In this document: one piece after another, positions 6,437-12,090 of the stretch
Position numbering within the stretch: position 1 is the first letter of the stretch
How the letters are laid out: each line of letters begins with the position of its first letter
NCBI GenBank assembly: GCA_030605045.1
Contig: JAUWBK010000014.1
Location: 1 to 12,090, forward strand
Direction: 5' to 3'
Length of the DNA: 12,090 bases
Source of the DNA: Dehalococcoidia bacterium
GTDB taxonomy: Bacteria > Chloroflexota > Dehalococcoidia > Dehalococcoidales > RBG-16-60-22
Position numbers and translations under genes: made by a program
The notes under the pieces: generated by a model
Told to the model about the DNA's origin: nothing
Databases searched by the model: none
What the model saw: only the letters and a program-made list of their open reading frames with translations

Positions 6437-6592
6437 CTACTTCTTTTCTTCGGCCAGGTATTTCTCCGGGTCTTGGTCGAAAGCCTTCTTACAAGCCACC
6501 GAGCAGAAATAATATTTCTTGTCCTTGTATTCAGAGGTAGCGGCGGCTTTACTCTCTTCCACTTCCATCTTGCAGACCGGGTCAATCGCCAT
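6437..6592 (-). CDS. YHS-domain heavy-metal-binding protein (51 aa)
   Basis: A stand-alone YHS domain: IDPVCKMEV near the N-terminus (C7), an aromatic YYFCSVAC stretch (C30 and C34) and a C-terminal FDQDPEKYL. YHS domains occur fused to or beside copper and heavy-metal P-type ATPases and bind metal through these cysteines. At 51 residues it is a complete domain. The ATG at 6592 has a strong GGAGG site at 6600-6604; an in-frame ATG 75 bases further upstream has no ribosome binding site and adds a low-complexity extension. It lies downstream of CopA on the same strand, beyond a hairpin-repeat block, and is likely a cytoplasmic metal chaperone or sensor for that pump (inference). Confidence 0.85.
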   Translation of the reverse strand: MAIDPVCKMEVEESKAAATSEYKDKKYYFCSVACKKAFDQDPEKYLAEEKK

Positions 6593-6641
6593 CTCAACAC
6601 CTCCTTTAATTAACGAGACTTTTAATAACCTGTTCTCCTCT

Positions 6642-6741
6642 CTAAAATCTCTTCCCCCTCTCTTCATAAGGGGTGTTTAAGAGGGGCATAGCCCCTCTTC
6701 TAAAATTCCTTCCCCCTTCCCCTTACCAAGGGGAAGGGGGA
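6642..6741. repeat. Block of GC-skewed palindromic repeats between copA and the YHS gene
   Basis: Two strong hairpins lie side by side. AAGAGGGGC (6679-6687) pairs with GCCCCTCTT (6691-6699) around an ATA loop. TCCCCCTTCCCCTT (6711-6724) pairs perfectly over 14 bp with 6728-6741 around a 3-nt loop. The 18-base stretches starting at 6642 and 6700 (CTAAAAT...TTCCCCCT) match at 16 positions, a 58-bp period. More G-runs continue to about 6785. There is no T-run on the minus strand, so this is not a standard terminator; it resembles a dispersed intergenic palindromic repeat. Confidence 0.75.
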
Positions 6742-6801
6742 TAAAGGGGGATGGGGTTACCAGATAAAAATCTAAAGGGGGTGAGGTTAATAAACAATCT
6801 C

Positions 6802-9285
6802 TTAACCAGCGAATTTGGCCGGTTTAAATCTTCGCAAGCGTAGTGAGTTAAATATCACGGTGAGTGAGCTGGCAGCCATAGCGGCAGCAGCTAGAATTGG
6901 GTTCAGAAATCCGTGATTGCCCAAAATAAATTGTAGTCCAGTGGGAACACCAGTACGCCCGAAGACAAGGAATAATACCCCGGCCGCCACCGGGATTAAG
7001 GCGGTATTGTAGGCAAACGCCCAGAAGAGGTTCTGCTTTATTGTCCTCATCGTGCGCTTGCTTAGTGAGATGGCAGTTACAATTCCCGTCAAATCGCCGC
7101 TAATCAGGGTAATGTCTCCCGTCTCCATGGCGACATCAGTACCCGTGCCAATGGCGATGCCGATGTCAGACTGCGCCAGCGCCGGTGCATCATTTATCCC
7201 GTCACCTACCATGGCGACTACCTTGCCTTCTTCCTGTACCTTCTTTACTTCTTGAGCTTTGTGTTCCGGGAGTACCTCGGCTAGGATACGGTCAATGCCT
7301 ACCTCTCGGGCAATGGCTTCGGCGGCACGCTGGTTATCTCCGGTTAGCATTGCCACTTCGGTACCCATCTTGCGTAGCGCGGCTATCGTCTCCTTAGCCT
7401 TCGGCTTGAGGGTATCGGCCAGAGCAATAATGCCCACTACTTGGCTATCTACGCCCAAGAACATTACTGTTTTACCCTTTTCCCAGAGACGACTGGCTTC
7501 CTCCTCCAGTCCGTTCAGGGAAAGACCTCTCTCCTTTATCAGTCTCAGGTTACCCAGAAGAAGCTTCTTACCTTTTAAAGTAGCCTCCACACCGTGTCCC
7601 GGGACGGCATTGAAATCTGCGACTGGTGACAATTCAAACTTTTTCTCTGAAGCTGCCTTGACTATCGCCTCAGCGAGGGGATGCTCTGAGCCGTGTTCCG
7701 CCGATGCCGCCAGCTGGAGGACTTCTTCTTGAGAAGACGAGGGAATGGCGATGATATCAGTTACTTTGGGTTCACCCTGGGTTAGCGTGCCCGTCTTGTC
7801 CAGCAGTACGGTATTTATCTTGTGAGCCCTCTCCAGTGCCTCAGCACTCCGAATCAGAACGCCGTTCTCGGCTCCTTTGCCAGTGCCGACCATGATTGCC
7901 GTTGGCGTTGCCAGTCCGAGAGCACAGGGACAGGCAATAATCAGCACGGCAATAAAATTGAGCAGGGCAAAGGTGAGGGCTGGGGCTGGTCCAACTAATG
8001 ACCAGATGATAAAGGTAATAATGGCAATGCCAATCACTATCGGCACGAAGTAGCTGGCAATGACATCAGCCAGGCGTTGAATGGGGGCTTTGCTCCCCTG
8101 GGCTTCCTCTACCATTCGGATAATCTGAGCTAAGGTGGTGTCCTTACCCACCTTGGTTGCTTCGAATTGAAAACTGCCGGTTTTATTGATGGTGGCGCCG
8201 ATAACCTCATCACCTGTCTTTTTCTCCACCGGGATACTCTCCCCGGTAATCATGGACTCATCAATGCTGGAGTAACCCTGACGAACGATGCCGTCCACCG
8301 GTACTCGCTCACCGGGTCTTACTAGTATGAGGTCGCCAACCTGAACATCTTCAATCGGGATTTCTCTTTCTTTGCCATTGCGGATAACCAGGGCTGTCTT
8401 GGGCTGCATACCGATGAGCTTCTTTATCGCCTCCGACGTCTGTCCTCTGGCTCTCGCCTCCAGAAAACGACCCAGCAGTATCAGGGCAATAATCATGGCT
8501 GAGGTATCAAAATAGAGGTGAGGTTCCAGCCCACCGGCAGCGAAAAGTCCGGGGAAGAGAACCGCAATCATACTGTAGAGGTAGGCCGCCGAGGTGCCGA
8601 CGGCAATCAGGGTATTCATATCGGCAGTTTTATGCTTCAGTGCTCCCCATGTCCCCCGGTAGAACCGCCAGCCTGCCCAGAACTGCACCGGTGTCGCCAG
8701 TGCCCAGAGTAGGTAAGGCTTGCCGGGGAAAGTGGGACCGAAGCCCAGAGCCATAATCAGTGCGCCGAGGATAGCCGCGAAGATTAACCGGTTCCGTGTC
8801 TTCCTGATTTCCCTTTGGGCTGCCATGGTGACATCTTCTAGGGTTTCGCTTTCGGCGCCGAGTTCATAACCGGCTTCGGTCACTGCCCGTCTCAGTTCCG
8901 AAAATTCGGTTCCCTCAATGTATTCTACCGTCGCCTTCTCTGAAGCTAGGTTGACGCTGGCGGAGACTACTCCCGGTACACTGGAGAGAGCCTGTTCGAC
9001 ACGGGCAACACAGGAGGCACAGGTCATCCCGCCTACCGGGAAAATGGATTTCTTGGTCGCCGTGCCATAGCCCAATTGCGATATGGTACCCTTAATTTTG
9101 GCGAGGCTTATCTGGTTAGGGTCATACTCTATGGAAGCCTTCTCCGAGGCAAAATTAACCCTGGCTTGCTCTACCCCGGCCGTCTCCGTCAGACCCTTCT
9201 CAATGGTGGCGGCACAGGTAGTGCAGGTCATCCCGGTGACATGAATCCGAGCTTTCTCCGTTTTTTTGGTTAGTTTCTCCGCCAT
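6802..9285 (-). CDS. copA: Cu+-exporting P1B-type ATPase, CopA (827 aa)
   Basis: Pumps Cu+ out of the cytoplasm using ATP. Two N-terminal heavy-metal domains carry GMTCTTC (C21, C24) and GMTCASC (C89, C92). The transmembrane region follows, with the actuator TGES at 347-350, the metal-site CPC at 452-454, the phosphorylation motif DKTGT at 496-500, the P1B histidine-proline HP at 535-536, the nucleotide-pocket GHG at 563-565 and the hinge GDGINDA at 694-700. Y759-N760 and M803-x-x-S806-S807 in the last two helices define the Cu+ (P1B-1) subgroup rather than Zn/Cd. Length is normal. The ATG at 9285, with GAGGA upstream, is preferred over an in-frame TTG at 9309. It follows a SHOCT membrane protein by 27 bp and precedes the YHS gene, a copper homeostasis cluster. 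Confidence 0.96.
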   Translation of the reverse strand: MAEKLTKKTEKARIHVTGMTCTTCAATIEKGLTETAGVEQARVNFASEKASIEYDPNQISLAKIKGTISQLGYGTATKKSIFPVGGMTCASCVARVEQALSSVPGVVSASVNLASEKATVEYIEGTEFSELRRAVTEAGYELGAESETLEDVTMAAQREIRKTRNRLIFAAILGALIMALGFGPTFPGKPYLLWALATPVQFWAGWRFYRGTWGALKHKTADMNTLIAVGTSAAYLYSMIAVLFPGLFAAGGLEPHLYFDTSAMIIALILLGRFLEARARGQTSEAIKKLIGMQPKTALVIRNGKEREIPIEDVQVGDLILVRPGERVPVDGIVRQGYSSIDESMITGESIPVEKKTGDEVIGATINKTGSFQFEATKVGKDTTLAQIIRMVEEAQGSKAPIQRLADVIASYFVPIVIGIAIITFIIWSLVGPAPALTFALLNFIAVLIIACPCALGLATPTAIMVGTGKGAENGVLIRSAEALERAHKINTVLLDKTGTLTQGEPKVTDIIAIPSSSQEEVLQLAASAEHGSEHPLAEAIVKAASEKKFELSPVADFNAVPGHGVEATLKGKKLLLGNLRLIKERGLSLNGLEEEASRLWEKGKTVMFLGVDSQVVGIIALADTLKPKAKETIAALRKMGTEVAMLTGDNQRAAEAIAREVGIDRILAEVLPEHKAQEVKKVQEEGKVVAMVGDGINDAPALAQSDIGIAIGTGTDVAMETGDITLISGDLTGIVTAISLSKRTMRTIKQNLFWAFAYNTALIPVAAGVLFLVFGRTGVPTGLQFILGNHGFLNPILAAAAMAASSLTVIFNSLRLRRFKPAKFAG

Positions 9286-9312
9286 TTGTCTCTTCCTCAA
9301 CCCAACCAAAAG

Positions 9313-9540
9313 CTAGTACAAGTCTTTCTTCAGTTGCTCAAACTCTTCTCTGGATATCTCTCCCTTGGCGTAGCGCTCCTTGGCCACATCCAGTGGATCG
9401 CGTTTTGGGGTAGAATCACTCCGCCCGCTTAGCTTTGTAATTCCCCAGACGATAAGCGCAATAAGTCCTCCCCAGAATATTATCATCCACGCTCCACCGA
9501 AGACCATCCACCAGCCCATGCCTTCATGCATATACCACAT
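9313..9540 (-). CDS. Small membrane protein with C-terminal SHOCT domain (75 aa)
   Basis: One transmembrane helix (about 12-36, rich in Trp and Gly) precedes a cytoplasmic linker and a SHOCT motif at about 48-75 (DPLDVAKERYAKGEISREEFEQL). SHOCT is a short C-terminal helical motif thought to mediate oligomerisation or interaction. The N-terminus MWYMHEGMGWWM is unusually rich in Met, Trp and His, which could bind Cu+ on the outer face; that is inference. GGAGGT lies 7 nt before the ATG at 9540. It is the first gene of the copper operon, 27 bp ahead of CopA. Similar small SHOCT membrane proteins are commonly found next to copper ATPases. Confidence 0.85.
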   Translation of the reverse strand: MWYMHEGMGWWMVFGGAWMIIFWGGLIALIVWGITKLSGRSDSTPKRDPLDVAKERYAKGEISREEFEQLKKDLY

Positions 9541-9595
9541 TGTACTACCTCCTTTTTATATCTTAATAATATCATACAGAGGTATCTCAATAGTT

Positions 9596-9617
9596 GTATG
9601 TGATATATGTCATATAC
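9596..9617. promoter_or_regulatory. 22-bp imperfect dyad (CRP/FNR-like) between the copper operon and the divergent membrane-protein gene
   Basis: From GTATGTGATAT (9596-9606) into ATGTCATATAC (9607-9617): 18 of 22 positions are symmetric. The core reads TGTGA-N6-TCATA (9599-9614), one base off the CRP-family TGTGA-N6-TCACA pattern. It lies 56 bp upstream of the SHOCT start on one side and about 60 bp upstream of the ATG at 9679 on the other, so one regulator could control both. A smaller motif, ATAC-N4-GTAT at 9574-9585, is nearby. Neither promoter has clear consensus boxes. Confidence 0.5.
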
Positions 9618-9678
9618 AGGTGTTATTTACTGGCCTAAAATAACTATAAAGTGTAGAAAGAAAGGAGGTAGAGAAGTA

Positions 9679-10140
9679 ATGAAAATGGCTCGAGTAGTAG
9701 CAATAACAATATTGTTTTTGGGTTTAATTGCGGTTGTTTTTGGCGCGATATTTGTTGGCTTAGGTGTTTCTAAGGACAACCAGCTAAGGGAGGCGATGCG
9801 GGTAGAGCATGTGACTCTCGGCATCGAATCAGAGCTAGAGGGCGAGGTTATTGATTCCTTAACTGAAGCGCAAGAAGCTGGTGACACCATCAGAGAGCAT
9901 CGCCGGGGTATAGCGGCATCCTATAAAGACCTACTAGGTGATGAACGCTACAACCCGACAAATCCCCAGCATTTGACCTACGCACAAGCGTTAAACTTGG
10001 AGAACTATCTATACCTGGCGGTTGTTGCCTTCGGTCTTACTCAGTCGGTCATCGCCAGTGGTGTCTTTATGCTCGTCACCGGGCTTGCCTTTGGTGGCAC
10101 CGGAGTGGTGCTCTATCGGTTGAGTAGACAGGTGGCTTAG
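9679..10140 (+). CDS. Membrane protein of unknown function (153 aa)
   Basis: A hydrophobic N-terminal segment (about 7-30) is followed by a hydrophilic region (31-108) and a long hydrophobic C-terminal stretch (about 110-147) that could form one or two membrane helices, ending in a basic LSRQVA tail. The middle part looks conserved rather than random: MRVEHVTLGI, a DTIREHRRGIAASYKDLLG stretch and NPTNPQHLTYAQALNLENYL, probably outside the membrane if the N-terminus faces in. There are no cysteines and no metal motif I can defend. The ATG at 9679 has AAAGGAGGT 9 nt upstream; the frame is open to an ATG at 9607, but that start has no ribosome binding site. It is divergent from the copper operon and upstream of the hemerythrin gene. 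I do not recognise a named family. Confidence 0.85.
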   Translation: MKMARVVAITILFLGLIAVVFGAIFVGLGVSKDNQLREAMRVEHVTLGIESELEGEVIDSLTEAQEAGDTIREHRRGIAASYKDLLGDERYNPTNPQHLTYAQALNLENYLYLAVVAFGLTQSVIASGVFMLVTGLAFGGTGVVLYRLSRQVA

Positions 10141-10161
10141 AAATACCTAGCCAAGATAGAG

Positions 10162-10197
10162 ATATAGCCTGTTGGCTGGCTATATGTTATACTTTTT
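10162..10197 (+). terminator. Probable intrinsic terminator after the membrane-protein gene
   Basis: ATATAGCC (10162-10169) pairs perfectly with GGCTATAT (10178-10185) around an 8-nt loop, with TTTTT at 10193-10197. The T-run starts 7 nt after the stem, so termination may be incomplete and some read-through into the hemerythrin gene is possible. Confidence 0.5.
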
Positions 10198-10230
10198 CTA
10201 CCCGAAAGACGTTGGCTGAGGAAATAAACT

Positions 10231-10776
10231 ATGGAAATAACCGAAGCTTTAGCTCTAGTTGAAAAGATTATTGAAGAGCATCGACAAATCACTCACGGAT
10301 TCCAGACTTTGGAGCAGGTAGCCAATGATGTTGGTGCCATGCAGGGACTGGAGGCGGGTAGTGAAACTTTCATGCCGGGAAGGTTTGACCAGAAACAAGG
10401 ACTGGAAAAACTGGCAGAGTCACTGGAAACAATTGAGCAAGGGCTTCAAGCCCACTTTAACCGTGAAGAAACGTCTCTGCCAACTGCGGTGGAAACGTAC
10501 GGGACTGAAGAGCTTGTGTCCGCTTTACGTTCCTTACTTCTGGTACACGAAAATCTGAGAAACCGCCTCGCTCACTCTAAAAAAAGCATTGCCGAGCTTA
10601 CCGGTGGTGGTTTATCTCGTCACGTGTGGGAAGCAAGTGCCCATGATATGCGGGCCTATTTAAGCCATACACGAAAATTACTCGAAGCCCATGCCATGAG
10701 TGAGGAGAAACTTTTGCCTAAATTACGAGACTGGTTGCTGGAAGAAACGAAAGAGAAGCGACTTGACATAATGTAA
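10231..10776 (+). CDS. Hemerythrin (HHE) domain protein (181 aa)
   Basis: A helical diiron protein of the hemerythrin HHE type, which binds oxygen, nitric oxide or iron. Candidate ligands in order are H17 (EEHRQI), H75 and E79 (HFNREE), H106 (LLVHENLR), H146, and H154 with E158 (HAMSEEKLLP), giving the paired HxxxE pattern of the family. An insert at about 30-60 with a charged linker separates helices 1 and 2. The ATG at 10231 has GAGGA about 9 nt upstream. It is followed after 18 bp by the IscS-like gene and then IscU, so it likely belongs to an Fe-S cluster assembly transcript. A role in iron supply, or in sensing or scavenging O2 or NO near Fe-S biogenesis (compare the Ric/YtfE repair protein, also HHE), is inference; the domain call is solid. 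Confidence 0.83.
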   Translation: MEITEALALVEKIIEEHRQITHGFQTLEQVANDVGAMQGLEAGSETFMPGRFDQKQGLEKLAESLETIEQGLQAHFNREETSLPTAVETYGTEELVSALRSLLLVHENLRNRLAHSKKSIAELTGGGLSRHVWEASAHDMRAYLSHTRKLLEAHAMSEEKLLPKLRDWLLEETKEKRLDIM

Positions 10777-10794
10777 TTGTAAGGTATGTATCAG

Positions 10795-11982
10795 ATGAGG
10801 CAGGTATATTTGGATAATGCGGCGACTACCCCCCTTCTCCCCGAGGTCAGAGAAGCAATGTTACCCTATCTCGGAGAGTTATTTGGTAACCCGTCCTGTT
10901 TGCATGACTGGGGAGATGCGGCTCGGGAAGCTATCGATAATGCGCGAGACCAGGTGGCGCAACTTATTGGCGCTAATGCTGAGGAAATAATCTTCACCGG
11001 AAGCGGCACTGAAAGCAACAATTTTGCCATCAAGGGCCTGGCGCTGGCTCAACAGACGAAGGGTAAGCATGTGGTTGTCTCTGCAATCGAGCATTTCTCA
11101 GTATTACATTCCGCTAGAACTCTGGAGAAATGGGGTTTTGAGCTGACTCTGGTTCCAGTGGATAAATACGGCGTGGTTGACCCTGAAGACATACGCCGAA
11201 GCATCCGGAAGGATACGGTACTGGTATCGGTGATGCATGCCAATGGCGAGGTGGGTACCATAGAGCCAATCTCTGAGATTGCCAAAATAACCCGGGAGAA
11301 TAATGTCCTGTTTCACACTGATGCCGTGGCTACGGCAGGGACCATACCGGTGGACGTGAAGGTGCTGGGAGTGGATGCTCTTAGCTTGGCGGGAAACCAG
11401 TTCTATGGCCCTAAAGGTATCGGTGCCCTCTGGATACGGAAAGGGGTGCGTATTATGCCTCTCCTTGATGGTGGAGTACAGGAAGGGGGACGACGAGCCG
11501 GTACGGAAAATGTTCCCGCGATTGTCGGCCTGGGTAAGGCGGCGGAGCTGGCCAGAATCAACTTGGCTACCAGAGTTGAAAATCTCACCCCGCTCCGTGA
11601 CCGCTTGCTGACCGAATTACCCGGCAGGATTGACCATGTCGTGGTTACCGGGCATCCTCAGCATCGCCTGCCGGGGAATGCCAGTATCTGCGTCGAGTTT
11701 ATTGAGGGCGAATCCATGCTGATGCTGCTAAATAGCCAGGGAGTGGCCGTCTCCAGTGGTTCCGCCTGTACTTCACGGGCGCTGAAGGCTTCACACGTGC
11801 TCATTGCCGTGGGACTACCTCACGAACTGGCGCAGGGCTCTGTCCTCTTCACTCTTGGTATTGATAATAACGATGAGGATGTAGATTATGTTCTGAAGGT
11901 GATGCCGCCTATCGTCGACCGGTTGCGGCAGATGTCACCACTTTATTCTAAATTTACCAAGGCAGGCAAAGGAGGCAAGTAA
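10795..11982 (+). CDS. IscS/NifS-like protein lacking the PLP-anchoring lysine (395 aa)
   Basis: A homologue of cysteine desulfurases over its full length: YLDNAATTP at the start, GTESNN at 71-76, IEHFSVL (H100), HTDAV (D176), GGRRAGTENVPAIVG at about 231-245, and the sulfur-carrying loop SSGSAC (C325). However, the Schiff-base site reads AGNQFYGPKG (199-208) where active enzymes have [S/A][G/A]HK followed by about two residues and GPKG, so His-Lys is replaced by N201-Q202. The second Asn of MxANNExG is G151, the PLP-contacting Gln after HxDAxQ is A179, and the substrate-carboxylate Arg before the C-terminus is L351. The pattern matches the lysine-less IscS of Archaeoglobus fulgidus as I remember it. 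It is 1 bp ahead of IscU. I prefer the ATG at 10795, as AAGG is 10 nt away; the ATG at 10786 is 1 nt from that site. A standard pipeline would call it a cysteine desulfurase. Confidence 0.92.
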   Translation: MRQVYLDNAATTPLLPEVREAMLPYLGELFGNPSCLHDWGDAAREAIDNARDQVAQLIGANAEEIIFTGSGTESNNFAIKGLALAQQTKGKHVVVSAIEHFSVLHSARTLEKWGFELTLVPVDKYGVVDPEDIRRSIRKDTVLVSVMHANGEVGTIEPISEIAKITRENNVLFHTDAVATAGTIPVDVKVLGVDALSLAGNQFYGPKGIGALWIRKGVRIMPLLDGGVQEGGRRAGTENVPAIVGLGKAAELARINLATRVENLTPLRDRLLTELPGRIDHVVVTGHPQHRLPGNASICVEFIEGESMLMLLNSQGVAVSSGSACTSRALKASHVLIAVGLPHELAQGSVLFTLGIDNNDEDVDYVLKVMPPIVDRLRQMSPLYSKFTKAGKGGK

Positions 11983-11983
11983 T

Positions 11984-12090
11984 ATGCCAGTATATAGCGA
12001 AAGAGTAATGGAACACTTCATGAATCCCCGTAATGTGGGCGAGATTGAGAATCCTGATGGCGTTGGTGAGGTAGGCAATCCGATATGCGG
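11984..12090 (+). CDS. IscU/NifU N-terminal-type Fe-S scaffold protein (first 35 residues; runs off the right edge)
   Basis: Scaffold on which Fe-S clusters are built before transfer to apoproteins. The visible N-terminus has YSERVMEHFMNPRNVG (4-19), then DGVGEVGNPICG with C35, the first of the three conserved cluster-binding cysteines, the standard opening of IscU. The remaining about 90 residues are outside the window. GGAGG at 11971-11975 lies inside the end of the preceding gene, 8 nt before the ATG, and only one base separates the two genes, so translation is probably coupled. Pairing with the IscS-like protein fits a dedicated two-protein assembly unit. Confidence 0.9.
   Translation, partial: MPVYSERVMEHFMNPRNVGEIENPDGVGEVGNPIC

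Noticed and set aside
6376..6600. N-terminal extension of the methyltransferase to 288 residues
   Set aside because: The extra 75 residues are Arg/Trp-rich shadow coding of the YHS gene in another frame; the methyltransferase fold starts at the ATG at 6375.
6593..6667. Upstream start for the YHS protein (76 residues)
   Set aside because: It has no ribosome binding site and would translate through the real GGAGG site at 6600-6604; YHS domains begin close to the DPVC motif.
9607..9678. Upstream ATG of the 153-aa membrane protein
   Set aside because: It lies inside the dyad region, has no Shine-Dalgarno sequence, and the extension is not signal-like, whereas AAAGGAGGT serves the ATG at 9679.
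11049..11611. Overlapping open frames within the IscS-like gene on both strands
   Set aside because: Shadow frames of a full-length conserved gene; no ribosome binding sites.
1..12090. CRISPR arrays, tRNA or rRNA genes, insertion sequences
   Set aside because: I looked for regularly spaced repeats, cloverleaf-like segments, transposase motifs and terminal inverted repeats and found none.

Overview
The window looks like chromosomal DNA of a bacterium with moderate GC content and tightly packed, operon-style genes. Most starts carry strong GGAGG-type ribosome binding sites. The gene content (three ferritin-like diiron proteins, an AhpF-like reductase with a glutaredoxin, a hemerythrin, and an IscS-like protein with IscU) suits an anaerobe or microaerophile that must cope with oxygen, peroxide, iron and copper. 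An anaerobic Chloroflexota lineage (Dehalococcoidia-like) is a guess at low confidence; no rRNA or phylogenetic marker is present to settle it.

Layout. Positions 1-3164 (minus strand) hold a probable operon read right to left: a rubrerythrin-like protein, a protein with two fused ferritin-like domains, a second rubrerythrin-like protein, and the 5' part of acetyl-CoA synthetase, which runs off the left edge. Positions 3165-3574 are a divergent control region with a near-consensus promoter and a perfect palindrome just ahead of a small winged-helix regulator (3575-3892, plus). A 24-residue membrane peptide gene and an intrinsic terminator follow. Positions 4302-5712 (plus) encode a glutaredoxin, an AhpF-like thioredoxin-reductase-type flavoprotein, and a 54-residue Cys-rich protein. 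Positions 5734-9540 (minus) form a copper cluster read right to left: SHOCT membrane protein, CopA-type Cu+ ATPase, a block of hairpin repeats, YHS-domain protein, class I methyltransferase. Positions 9541-9678 are a second divergent control region with a 22-bp dyad. Positions 9679-12090 (plus) encode a membrane protein of unknown function, a hemerythrin-type protein, an IscS/NifS-like protein and the start of IscU/NifU.

How the genes may work together (inference): diiron proteins remove peroxide and store or buffer iron; the reductase/glutaredoxin pair supplies electrons to a peroxiredoxin or other thiol target; CopA with YHS and SHOCT partners exports Cu+, which otherwise destroys Fe-S clusters; and the hemerythrin-IscS-IscU set links oxygen or iron sensing to Fe-S cluster assembly.

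The most striking observation is that the IscS-like protein lacks the PLP-anchoring lysine. It carries Asn-Gln where the family has His-Lys, and it has lost several other PLP- and substrate-binding residues, yet keeps the sulfur-carrying cysteine and sits directly before IscU. This resembles the lysine-less IscS of Archaeoglobus fulgidus and suggests an Fe-S assembly partner that is not a classical cysteine desulfurase.
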